Source of the DNA: Bifidobacterium scaligerum
GTDB taxonomy: Bacteria > Actinomycetota > Actinomycetes > Actinomycetales > Bifidobacteriaceae
Reading direction: 5' to 3'
DNA: 64,000 nucleotides
NCBI RefSeq assembly: GCF_002802865.1
Contig: NZ_PGLQ01000011.1
Coordinates: 1 to 64,000 of the forward strand
Positions 17,553-25,164 of the stretch are shown in pieces. The first letter of the stretch is position 1; each line of letters begins with the position of its first letter. Position numbers and translations under genes: made by a program. The notes beneath the pieces are model-generated. The model had not been told where the DNA came from. It did no database searches and was given only the letters and a program-made list of their open reading frames with translations.

Positions 17553-17727
17553 TTATCCACATTTCCGAGTGCACAGAAAAGTTATCCACAATTTTTCCGA
17601 AAGATGTGCACAACAGAGCAAAAGATTGATATTTCAACGATTATCGTCGATAGAAAACGCGATAATCAGACATGATCGGGGGCACTTATCCACGGTTATC
17701 CACAACATATGATGAAAATGTGGATAA
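17553..17727. other. DnaA-box cluster 3 with A+T-rich segment (rsmG-parA intergenic)
   Basis: Five DnaA boxes lie at 17553-17561, 17582-17590, 17686-17694, 17696-17704 and 17719-17727. Four are exact TTATCCACA or its complement. Between the second and third boxes, 17620-17680 is the most A+T-rich stretch in the origin region and a candidate unwinding element. The cluster also lies upstream of parA and may affect its transcription. Confidence 0.82.
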
Positions 17728-17799
17728 CTTTGGAATGTGTGTGAGATCATGTCCACACGAATGAGAACACTGGAACATACGTCTGTGCAAGGAGGAACG

Positions 17800-18771
17800 A
17801 TGGCCACCATGGATCATCAGTCGGAGCCAATAGAATCGGCTTCCGAAACATTGCATCGCATATTTGATGGTCATGGTTCAGGACTGGGCAATCAAATGGC
17901 CGATGAGAGCTCGCGGTATAGCGCGTTGCAGGAGGCTGTTTTCCCCAAGCCGCAGCGGACTCGTCGTATTGCCGTGGCCAACCAGAAGGGTGGTGTGGGC
18001 AAGACCACGTCCACTGTGAATATGGCCGCCGCTATGGCGAACAAGGGTTCACAGGTACTGGTCATCGATATGGATCCGCAGGGCAATGCATCCACCGCAC
18101 TAGGAGTGCCGCACGCCTCAGGTGATCCGTCCGTTTATGACGTCATTGAAGGCCGTGCCGGACTGGGGGATGTGCTGTCGGTCTGCCCGGATTTCCCGAC
18201 GCTGGATGTGGTGCCGGCTTCTATCGATTTGAGCGGTGCCGAACTGGAAGTGGCAGATCTGCCGAACCGTAACACCCTGCTGAAAGATGCGCTTGACCTG
18301 TACTTGCGTCAATCGGACAAGCACTATGATTACGTGTTCATCGACTGCCCGCCGAGCTTGGGTCTACTGGTGATCAACGCTATGTGCGCCGTGACGGAAA
18401 TGTTGATTCCGATTCAGGCCGAATATTATGCGCTGGAAGGTTTGGGCCAGCTCATCAACACCATCGGCTTGGTGCAGGAGCATTTCAACCCGGTGCTGCT
18501 GGTCTCCACCATGCTGGTGACGATGTTTGACCGCCGTACGCTGCTGAGTCGTGAAGTCTACAATGAAGTGAAGGGACATTATCCCAGCATTGTGCTGGAT
18601 ACAACCATCCCACGTTCGGTGAAGATCTCCGAGGCGCCGAGCTTCTCCCAGTCGGTTATCGCCTATGATCCGCGTGGCATTGGAGCCATCTCCTATGGTG
18701 AGGCCGCATTGGAAATCGCAAAACGTTCGCAACAGGTACTCGACGCTATTGAGGCGAGGAGGAACAAGTAA
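17800..18771 (+). CDS. parA: Chromosome-partitioning ATPase ParA (Soj)
   Basis: A 323-aa ParA with the deviant Walker A KGGVGKTTS, Walker A' VIDMDPQGNAST and Walker B FIDCPPSLGLL. It is the dynamic ATPase that, with ParB and parS, moves origins apart. The ATG at 17800 follows GGAGG at 17791-17795, so I prefer it over the in-frame ATG at 17737. About 60 residues precede the ATPase core, as in other actinobacterial ParAs. Its stop overlaps the parB start by one base (TAATG). Confidence 0.96.
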   Translation: MATMDHQSEPIESASETLHRIFDGHGSGLGNQMADESSRYSALQEAVFPKPQRTRRIAVANQKGGVGKTTSTVNMAAAMANKGSQVLVIDMDPQGNASTALGVPHASGDPSVYDVIEGRAGLGDVLSVCPDFPTLDVVPASIDLSGAELEVADLPNRNTLLKDALDLYLRQSDKHYDYVFIDCPPSLGLLVINAMCAVTEMLIPIQAEYYALEGLGQLINTIGLVQEHFNPVLLVSTMLVTMFDRRTLLSREVYNEVKGHYPSIVLDTTIPRSVKISEAPSFSQSVIAYDPRGIGAISYGEAALEIAKRSQQVLDAIEARRNK

Positions 18772-20174
18772 TGGCATCGAAATCACGACTTGGCAAAGGC
18801 CTTGGCGCATTGTTCCCCACACTTCCAGGGGAGGAGAGCGTCAAATCCTCACAGCTTGAGCTGTTACCTGATGCCGAGAAGACCGAGCCTGCGGCTTCTG
18901 CGCCTGTGAAGTCGGCGCCGAAAACTGCCGATAAGTCCGATAAGAAGTCCGCGGCAAAACGAGCCGCGATGCCGAGCGTCGGTTCCATCGCTCACCCCAG
19001 CGATCTGTTCTTCGGTGGTGACGTTACTTCCTCCTCCACTCAGCCCGCTTCAACTTCGCCGTCATCTGCTATTTTGGCGGATGCCGTCTCCCCGAAGACC
19101 AATAAGGAAGCGGTTTCGCCTCAGCGTGATCGTTCCAATGTTTCACGTGAAACACCGAACGTTGCCTCGGAGGCGGCTTCCAAAACTGTCGAGACGAAGG
19201 ATAAGGGCACTAAGGCCAAGAACGATAAGGACAAGGATAAGGATGCGCAGCCGGAACTGAAGCCGGTGGAAGGCGGATATCTTGCCGAGCTTAAGCTCGC
19301 GGAGATTGGCCCGAATGCCCATCAGCCGCGTACGATCTTCGATGAAGACGAGCTGAACGAACTGTCCGCTTCCATCAAGGAAGTGGGTGTACTGCAGCCG
19401 ATTGTAGTGCGTCGCCGTCCTGCGGATCAGATTGCTGCAGCGAAGAAGTCGGGGGAGACCGAGGAATCCAGCGCCAATCCGTTCGCCGGGCGTATGGACA
19501 GCCCGTATGAGCTGATTATGGGCGAACGTCGTTGGCGTGCGTCGCAGCTGGCTGGACTGGAAACCATCCCAGCTATCGTCAAGACCACGGCTGACGACGA
19601 CATGCTTCGCGATGCGTTGCTGGAGAACCTGCATCGCGTAGCGTTGAATCCTCTCGAAGAAGCCGCGGCATACCAGCAGATGATCGAGGAATTCGGCCTG
19701 ACTCAGGCTCAGCTGTCCAAGTCGGTGTCCAAATCGCGCCCGCAGATTGCCAACACGCTGCGATTGCTCAACCTTCCGGCGGCGGTGCAGAAGAAGGTGG
19801 CCGCTGGCGTACTGTCATCCGGACATGCGCGTGCGCTGCTCGGCCTGAGCGATCCAGAGGAGATGGACAAACTCGCCTCTCGCATTATTGCGGAGGGCCT
19901 GTCGGTGCGTAGCACCGAGGAAATTGTTTCGATGAAAATCGCCTCGGGAGAGCAGCCCAAGAAGCCGAAGACATCGAAGACCAATCCGTGGGTGGGTTCG
20001 GCTATTCAGCAGAGCCTGGAGAATCATTTCGATACGAAGGTGTCTATCAAGGGCACCAAGAAGCACGGTCGCATCGAAATCGTATTCTCCTCTCCGGAAG
20101 ATATGGATCGTATTCTGCAGCTGCTGGTTCCCTCGCAGAACGACGAGGCTGGTAAGGATAGTCACTGGGTGTGA
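18771..20174 (+). CDS. parB: Chromosome-partitioning protein ParB
   Basis: A 467-aa ParB, the parS-binding CTP-dependent clamp. The core begins near residue 165 with LKLAEIGPNAHQPRTIFDEDELNEL. The CTP-binding region ends in PYELIMGERRWRASQLAGLETIPAIV, and the helix-turn-helix is LTQAQLSKSVSKSRPQIANTLRLL. The protein is about 130-150 aa longer than typical chromosomal ParB. The excess is an Ala/Ser/Lys-rich N-terminal linker (residues 10-160) ending in a highly charged Lys/Asp stretch, plus a short insert (AAKKSGETEESS) inside the core. A parS site lies within the linker coding sequence. Confidence 0.96.
   Translation: MASKSRLGKGLGALFPTLPGEESVKSSQLELLPDAEKTEPAASAPVKSAPKTADKSDKKSAAKRAAMPSVGSIAHPSDLFFGGDVTSSSTQPASTSPSSAILADAVSPKTNKEAVSPQRDRSNVSRETPNVASEAASKTVETKDKGTKAKNDKDKDKDAQPELKPVEGGYLAELKLAEIGPNAHQPRTIFDEDELNELSASIKEVGVLQPIVVRRRPADQIAAAKKSGETEESSANPFAGRMDSPYELIMGERRWRASQLAGLETIPAIVKTTADDDMLRDALLENLHRVALNPLEEAAAYQQMIEEFGLTQAQLSKSVSKSRPQIANTLRLLNLPAAVQKKVAAGVLSSGHARALLGLSDPEEMDKLASRIIAEGLSVRSTEEIVSMKIASGEQPKKPKTSKTNPWVGSAIQQSLENHFDTKVSIKGTKKHGRIEIVFSSPEDMDRILQLLVPSQNDEAGKDSHWV
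19139..19154. other. parS site 3 (inside parB)
   Basis: An exact TGTTTCACGTGAAACA within the parB reading frame, encoding NVSRET in the disordered N-terminal linker. Confidence 0.93.
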
Positions 20175-20184
20175 TATCGAATTT

Positions 20185-20234
20185 CGGATTGATTGTGGTG
20201 GGGCTTTGCTGTGCCGCAATCAATCCGATTTTTT
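20185..20234 (+). terminator. parB terminator
   Basis: An 11-bp perfect stem, CGGATTGATTG (20185-20195) with CAATCAATCCG (20217-20227), is followed by ATTTTTTG. It lies 11 bases after the parB stop codon. Confidence 0.88.
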
Positions 20235-20352
20235 GCCTCAAGGGGCGAGGAATGGCGGAAAATGGGCCGTGTCGGTAAAATTTTACCGTCTCTGTGAGCC
20301 ATGGTTACCATAATCCTGTAGTCGAACAAACGTTCTAGCGCAGGAGGGTGTC

Positions 20353-20736
20353 ATGGGTATGAAAAGGGTCTTTCGTAAGTGCAAGCATTCCACGCTGGTG
20401 AATACGTCGGGCCCATATGCGGTGGTTGCGGCTCGTATCCGTGCTGCGGAGACAAGTCGGTGTCCTGAGTGTGAGGCGGCGCGTGCATTGGGGCATGAGT
20501 CATGCTTTGTGCCGCTATGGGGTGATGAAAAGCATGCTATCGAAGCCGACCACATTCGCCGACGGGTACTGCAACAGGCATGTGTATTGGTGAAGTGTGC
20601 GCCGGAAGATGAGCTTCCGCTTTACGATCGTCTGATTCGTAAGATCCGTACGCTGAGTGATGCGGAGTGGTGGCTTGATCATAGGGACGATGCGCTGGTC
20701 TATTTGGCGCATACCATTCAGCCGGGTTTGTATTAA
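20353..20736 (+). CDS. Hypothetical protein, 127 aa
   Basis: I do not recognise the family. The gene has a strong ribosome binding site (AGGAGG about 5 bases before the ATG) and is flanked by terminators, so it is probably real and monocistronic. The product has a basic N-terminus with Cys (KRVFRKCKHS), a CPEC pair at about residues 37-40, another Cys at about 51, and a mostly helical acidic C-terminal half with two WW/W positions (AEWWLDHRDD). No signal peptide or membrane segment is visible. The Cys spacing could bind metal, but only three or four candidate ligands are present. It lies between parB and trxB. Confidence 0.7.
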   Translation: MGMKRVFRKCKHSTLVNTSGPYAVVAARIRAAETSRCPECEAARALGHESCFVPLWGDEKHAIEADHIRRRVLQQACVLVKCAPEDELPLYDRLIRKIRTLSDAEWWLDHRDDALVYLAHTIQPGLY

Positions 20737-20765
20737 TGGTTGATTGAGTTAGCGAGGCTATGGTT

Positions 20766-20811
20766 GCATAAAGCCCAAGCTGAGCGCGTTCACGCAGCTT
20801 GGGCTTTATGC
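20766..20811. terminator. Bidirectional terminator between the 127-aa gene and trxB
   Basis: A perfect 16-bp inverted repeat (20766-20781 with 20796-20811) has a 14-base loop between convergent genes. The arms begin and end in A/T-rich bases (ATAAAGCCC / GGGCTTTAT), so it could work in both directions. Confidence 0.8.
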
Positions 20812-20851
20812 ACAGGTCAGGCTATTCCAGACTGAGGGGAGGGTGAAAGGG

Positions 20852-22066
20852 TTAAGCCTCTTCCAGATATGACTGGGCGTCAAGGGCGGCGCGGCAACCC
20901 ATGCCGGCGGCACTGATGGCTTGGCGATAGGTGCGGTCCACGCAATCACCGGCGGCGAAAATGCCCGGAGCGTTGGTGAGGGTGCTGCCACCATCCACGA
21001 TGATGTAGCCGTCCGCATCACGATTCACTACGTCGGCTACGAAGTCGGTGGCGGGAGTATGTCCGATCGCCACGAAGATCGCGTTGCAGTCAAGCGTGCT
21101 TTCCTCGCCGGTTACGGTATTACGGAGCGTGGCGCTAGTGACATGCTTCTGTGGTCGCTGAGGCAATCCAGACAGCAGGCTGCCAGCGTTCAGCGAGAGC
21201 TTGCCACCAAGGACTGTATTACCGAGAACAGTGCCGCCAAGGACTGAGTCACCTTGGGACTTGTTGCCTACCCCGGGGAGTGTGATGGACGGTGACGGCG
21301 TGGCAGTGGAAGTTTCAGCACGAGAAGAGTCGGTGTCTGCTTGATTCGCATCAGCATTGGCTGGAGTGGGGGTGATGCTGTTGGATTTGGCGGCAGGTTC
21401 CGCAGCTGACGGGGAGTCGCTGTTGATGGCAGTGACAACGGTATTGGTCAGCAAGGTGAGCTTGGGGTTGGCCTTAGCGCGTTCGACCATAATCTGTGAG
21501 GCGCGGAAAGTGTCGCGACGATGAATCAAGGTGACGGAGGAGCCGAATCGTGTGAGGAACAAAGCCTCCTCGAATGCCGAATCGCCGCCGCCGACTACAA
21601 CGATGGGCTTGTTCTTGAAGAAGAATCCATCGCAGGTGGCGCAGTAGGAGACACCGTTGCCAGACATCTCCTCTTCGCCGGGGACACCGAGTTTACGTAC
21701 GTTGGATCCAGTGGCCACGATAACGGCAGCGGTCTCGAACTGTTCGTCGTCCGAAGTGGTTAATCGGTATTGTGGACGTCCGTCGTGCTGGGGGAGTGCT
21801 TCCACCGATACGACGTCGGCAGGGAGAAATTCCGCTCCGAACCGTTCGGCCTGCTCGCGCATGCGATCCATCAGTTCCGGGCCGAGAATACCGTCCGGGA
21901 ATCCCGGGAAGTTTTCCACCTCTGTGGTGTTGACGAGCTGGCCTCCGGGGGCTAGAGCACCCGTAATGATCAGCGGGTTAAAACCGGCTCGCCCCAGATA
22001 AATACCTGCCGTGTATCCGGCAGGGCCGGAACCAATGATGATGACGCGATGTTTCACGTGAAACAT
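20852..22066 (-). CDS. trxB: Thioredoxin reductase with a low-complexity insertion
   Basis: A flavoprotein that reduces thioredoxin with NADPH. FAD-binding GSGPAG is at residues 12-17, the redox centre CATC at 142-145, the NADPH-binding GGGDSA at 159-164, and the second FAD motif FAAGDCVD near 370. It is 404 aa from the ATG at 22066 (MFHVKHRVIIIGSGPAG). Typical TrxB has 310-340 residues. The excess is about 90 residues (216-306) of Ser/Thr/Pro/Ala-rich sequence and LGGTVLGNTVLGG repeats inserted in the NADPH domain, in a surface beta region. Catalytic motifs are intact. A parS palindrome overlaps the start codon. In-frame upstream starts exist, but the extra sequence does not match the family. 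Confidence 0.92.
   Translation of the reverse strand: MFHVKHRVIIIGSGPAGYTAGIYLGRAGFNPLIITGALAPGGQLVNTTEVENFPGFPDGILGPELMDRMREQAERFGAEFLPADVVSVEALPQHDGRPQYRLTTSDDEQFETAAVIVATGSNVRKLGVPGEEEMSGNGVSYCATCDGFFFKNKPIVVVGGGDSAFEEALFLTRFGSSVTLIHRRDTFRASQIMVERAKANPKLTLLTNTVVTAINSDSPSAAEPAAKSNSITPTPANADANQADTDSSRAETSTATPSPSITLPGVGNKSQGDSVLGGTVLGNTVLGGKLSLNAGSLLSGLPQRPQKHVTSATLRNTVTGEESTLDCNAIFVAIGHTPATDFVADVVNRDADGYIIVDGGSTLTNAPGIFAAGDCVDRTYRQAISAAGMGCRAALDAQSYLEEA
22050..22065. other. parS site 4 (at the trxB start)
   Basis: An exact TGTTTCACGTGAAACA that covers codons 2-6 and part of the start codon of trxB. Confidence 0.93.
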
Positions 22067-22194
22067 TTTCTCATCGTGTGCTGACCTTACGCTGTTGTAG
22101 GAATCCTTCAATGAGTTATTGTGTTGCAGAGGCCGCGTCGATCTTGATTCCATGAGAGTCGGTCGTTGGATAAGACAGAGTGAGGTGGGTGTAC

Positions 22195-22668
22195 GTGGCA
22201 AGCGAGCGAAAGAGGTCCAGCAGTCGCAGCTTGCGGGAACGTGAGGAAAAATATGAGCGTGGCACTCGTTCGTACACGATGTCCCATATTCGCGGCAAAG
22301 ACACCTCGATCGAAGTGCTGGTACGTAGTTATCTGTTTCGTCATGGGTTGAGATTTCGGAAGAACGACAAACGATACCCCGGGCATCCGGATGTAGTGCT
22401 GCCGAAATATCGCACGATAGTATTCGTTAACGGGTGTTTTTGGCATGCGCACGAACATTGCCCCAAATATTCGATGCCGAAATCAAACATTGAATTCTGG
22501 ACAGCTAAGCTTCTGCGCAATAAAACTCGTGATGCTGCGCAGCATGCCGAATTGGAGGCTGCTGGATGGCGTGTGATTGTGGTGTGGGAATGCGAGTTGG
22601 TGAAAGCGAATCGTGAGGCCAGGCTGGAACAACTAGTGCAGCAAATCACTGGAACCTGCGATAAGTGA
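22195..22668 (+). CDS. vsr: Vsr-family very-short-patch mismatch endonuclease
   Basis: Vsr nicks DNA beside T-G mismatches that arise by deamination of 5-methylcytosine. The 157-aa product carries the family signatures: MSHIRGKDTSIEVLVRSYL near the N-terminus, the active-site region GHPDVVLPKYRTIVFVNGCFWHAHEHCP (Asp and zinc-binding Cys/His) and the C-terminal GWRVIVVWECEL. The GTG at 22195 is chosen because GAGGTGGG lies just upstream; GTG at 22180 is possible. Vsr genes usually sit beside a cytosine methyltransferase, but none is found in this window. It is divergent from trxB with a gap of about 130 bases. Confidence 0.92.
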   Translation: MASERKRSSSRSLREREEKYERGTRSYTMSHIRGKDTSIEVLVRSYLFRHGLRFRKNDKRYPGHPDVVLPKYRTIVFVNGCFWHAHEHCPKYSMPKSNIEFWTAKLLRNKTRDAAQHAELEAAGWRVIVVWECELVKANREARLEQLVQQITGTCDK

Positions 22669-22725
22669 CATCGGATGGCGACTGTCCTATGCCGTCATTC
22701 ATCTCATGCGGGTATACCTATAGCT

Positions 22726-23484
22726 ATGACCAAAAAGATTGCAGTATTGACTGGAGCGGGCATTTCGACGTCCGCAGGCATCCCTGATTTCCGTGGTCCG
22801 GATGGCGTGTGGACCAAGCATCCGGACCAGATGAGCGTATACGACATCGACCTGTTCCTGAACGATGCCGAGGCCCGTGAGTATTCGTGGCGGTGGCAGA
22901 AGGAGTCGCCGGTGTGGAATGCACAGCCAGGCGCGGCGCATAAGGCGCTGGTCAAGCTGGAACAGGCAGGTATGCTGACGCTGCTGGCCACACAGAATTT
23001 CGACGCATTGCATGAGAAGGCCGGTAATTCACCGGACCTTATCGTGAATCTGCATGGCACCATCGGTACTTCGCATTGCATGAAGTGTCATCAGAAGTAC
23101 AATACGGCGGACATTATGGCCAAGCTGGACGAAGAGCCGGATCCGCACTGCCATCGCAAGTTGAAGTACCGCGGTGATATGCCATGCAACGGACTGATCA
23201 AAACCGACGTGGTGTATTTCGGCGAGGCGTTGCCGGACGGGGCGATGGAGAAGTCCTATGAGCGGGCCACGAAAGCGGACGAGCTGTGGGTGATCGGTTC
23301 GACGCTGGAAGTCTTCCCGGCAGCAAGTATCGTACCGGTGGCGGCCCAAGCCGGAGTGCCGATCACGATTATGAACATGGGCCGTACCCAGTACGACCGT
23401 CTGGCCACGCGACTGATTCGCGAGGACATCGCCGTCGCGTTGCCGAAGTTGGTGGACGAGACGATTGCCGCGGAAGCGCGGTAA
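22726..23484 (+). CDS. cobB: NAD-dependent protein deacylase, sirtuin family
   Basis: A 252-aa bacterial sirtuin that removes acyl groups from protein lysines with NAD. GAGISTSAGIPDFRG forms the NAD-binding loop, TQNFDALHEKAG and LHGTIG include the catalytic His, and the zinc ligands are C-x2-C in HCMKCH plus two further cysteines (PHCHRKLKYRGDMPC). The C-terminal NAD motif is VIGSTLEVFPAASIVP. I start it at the ATG at 22726 (MTKKIAVLTGAG); an in-frame start at 22675 adds unmatched residues. It lies 57 bases after vsr and converges on ilvA across a long palindrome. Confidence 0.94.
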   Translation: MTKKIAVLTGAGISTSAGIPDFRGPDGVWTKHPDQMSVYDIDLFLNDAEAREYSWRWQKESPVWNAQPGAAHKALVKLEQAGMLTLLATQNFDALHEKAGNSPDLIVNLHGTIGTSHCMKCHQKYNTADIMAKLDEEPDPHCHRKLKYRGDMPCNGLIKTDVVYFGEALPDGAMEKSYERATKADELWVIGSTLEVFPAASIVPVAAQAGVPITIMNMGRTQYDRLATRLIREDIAVALPKLVDETIAAEAR

Positions 23485-23541
23485 TCCGCAATGATCCATG
23501 GTGGTGCTGTGCACAGTAGCACTGCGGACCATTGCGCCCAT

Positions 23542-23590
23542 TTCGCGAAAATGACTCACTGACGGTCGGTCAGTGAGTCATTTTCGCGAA
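23542..23590. terminator. 22-bp perfect palindrome between cobB and ilvA
   Basis: The arms at 23542-23563 and 23569-23590 are perfectly complementary over 22 bp, with a 5-base loop. The structure sits between convergent genes and contains TTCGCGAAAA. It probably terminates transcription from both sides, although it is unusually long. Confidence 0.65.
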
Positions 23591-23613
23591 GGATAACAAC
23601 GACGGGAGCTGTA

Positions 23614-24888
23614 TCAGTAGATGCGCTTGGGCTGGAAGCCGGCTTGACGCAACGCCGCAAGGATGCGGTCGATGTGATCCGGACCATTGGTTTCGACCGT
23701 GACTCCAAGAGACACCGCGTTGGTGTAGTGGCCGGACGCCTTGAACTGATCGTGGTCAAGCGCAATAACATTGGCACGCTGTTCGGCGAGTAGCGTCGCC
23801 ACCTTGACAAGCTGTCCCGGCGTATCCGGCAGTTCGACCTCGAAGTTCATGATGCGGCCGCGGGCGATCATACCCTTCTGAATAACGGCACCCATCGTCA
23901 CGGTGTCGATGTTGCCGCCGGACATAATAGGCACTACCACATGCGGTCCGCCGGCCTGAGCGAACTTGCGCGAACGCAGGTTGAGGTGTTCGAGTGCGGC
24001 CAAGGACACGGCACCGGCCGCCTCCACAACAAGCTTATGCTTCTCCAGCATCAGCAGAATCATCTCATTGATATCACGCTCGGAAACGGTGACCAGATCA
24101 TCCAGGAATTCGTTGAGCAGTGCGAACGGCAGATCGCCCGGATGCTTGACTGCCACGCCCTCGGCGGAAGTAAGCACCTGATCAGCCGGGGACACGTGGC
24201 CGGAAGCCAACGAATCCTTCCATGCCGGAGAGCCTTCCGGAATGGCGCCGATCACGCGCACTTCAGGTTTGAACGTCTTGATGGCCAACGCCACACCGGC
24301 ACCGAGACCACCGCCGCCGAGAGGCACCACCACATCGGTGACGTTCGGTACGTCTTCGAGAATCTCCAGGCCGATAGTGCCCTGACCGCAGATGACCTCA
24401 TAGTCGTCAAACGGCGGCACATAAATCATGCCCTGGGTTTCGGCGAGTTCGGCGGCGTGCGCTGCGGCTTCATCGAACACATCACCATAGAGCACCACAT
24501 CGGCACCGTAGGCCTTAGTGGCATCCACCTTGAGCGGCGGAGTGATTTGCGGCATGCAGATGGTGGCCTTGGCGCCACGCTCGCGAGCCGCATATGCCAC
24601 GCCCTGTGCATGGTTGCCGGCGGATGCGGTGACGATGCCGCGGGCCAGCTGCTCCTCGGACAGGGAGGCGATCTTGTTGTAGGCGCCACGAATCTTGAAC
24701 GAACCGGTGACCTGAAGATTCTCCGGCTTGAGCAGAATCTCATGGCCGGTCATCTCGCTGAGCGCCGGCGAGGGAATGATCTCGGTGTGGCGGGCAGTAC
24801 CCTTGAGTCGTTTGGCGGCGAGCTTCAGTTCCGCTGCGTGATCGCGTTGCAGCGCTTTCAAAACGTCCTTTTGTTCCATGATGGACAT
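23614..24888 (-). CDS. ilvA: Threonine ammonia-lyase (threonine deaminase)
   Basis: A PLP enzyme converting threonine to 2-oxobutanoate, the first step of isoleucine synthesis. The PLP lysine lies in GSFKIRGAYNK, the phosphate-binding loop is PLGGGGLGAG, and TASAGNHAQGVA is the conserved Asn loop. At 424 aa it has the catalytic domain plus one C-terminal ACT-like domain (VELPDTPGQLVKVATLLAEQRANVIALDHDQ). The catabolic or biosynthetic role cannot be separated from sequence alone. The start may be the ATG at 24888 or at 24879; neither has a good ribosome binding site. It is transcribed alone. Confidence 0.93.
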   Translation of the reverse strand: MSIMEQKDVLKALQRDHAAELKLAAKRLKGTARHTEIIPSPALSEMTGHEILLKPENLQVTGSFKIRGAYNKIASLSEEQLARGIVTASAGNHAQGVAYAARERGAKATICMPQITPPLKVDATKAYGADVVLYGDVFDEAAAHAAELAETQGMIYVPPFDDYEVICGQGTIGLEILEDVPNVTDVVVPLGGGGLGAGVALAIKTFKPEVRVIGAIPEGSPAWKDSLASGHVSPADQVLTSAEGVAVKHPGDLPFALLNEFLDDLVTVSERDINEMILLMLEKHKLVVEAAGAVSLAALEHLNLRSRKFAQAGGPHVVVPIMSGGNIDTVTMGAVIQKGMIARGRIMNFEVELPDTPGQLVKVATLLAEQRANVIALDHDQFKASGHYTNAVSLGVTVETNGPDHIDRILAALRQAGFQPKRIY

Positions 24889-24963
24889 TGTAAGACGGTG
24901 GTTGGTGACGGTAGCGGCAAATGTCCGGATTCCAAGGTTTTTGACGACTTGTCGGTGCGGGTA

Positions 24964-25071
24964 TTGCGAGAAAAAACCGCACTGAGACGGAGTGAGCGCA
25001 GGTTTTTCTCGAAATTACGGTCCGTTGCGAGAAAAAACCGCACTGACATCACCGCAGCGCGGTTTTTTCTC
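24964..25071. repeat. Duplicated hairpin element upstream of ilvA
   Basis: A 22-bp direct repeat occurs at 24964-24985 and 25025-25046. Each copy starts an inverted repeat with core GAGAAAAAACCGC. The second pairs perfectly over 13 bp (25029-25041 with 25059-25071); the first is imperfect. The region is the 276-base gap between ilvA and the GH13 gene and may include the GH13 terminator. Confidence 0.7.
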
Positions 25072-25164
25072 AGAGTTCCTGAGAAGAACCAATAAATGAG
25101 GGGGTGTTGGCGGTTCACGCACCGCTAACACCCCCCCACAAACAGCATCACTGAAGATCAACCG

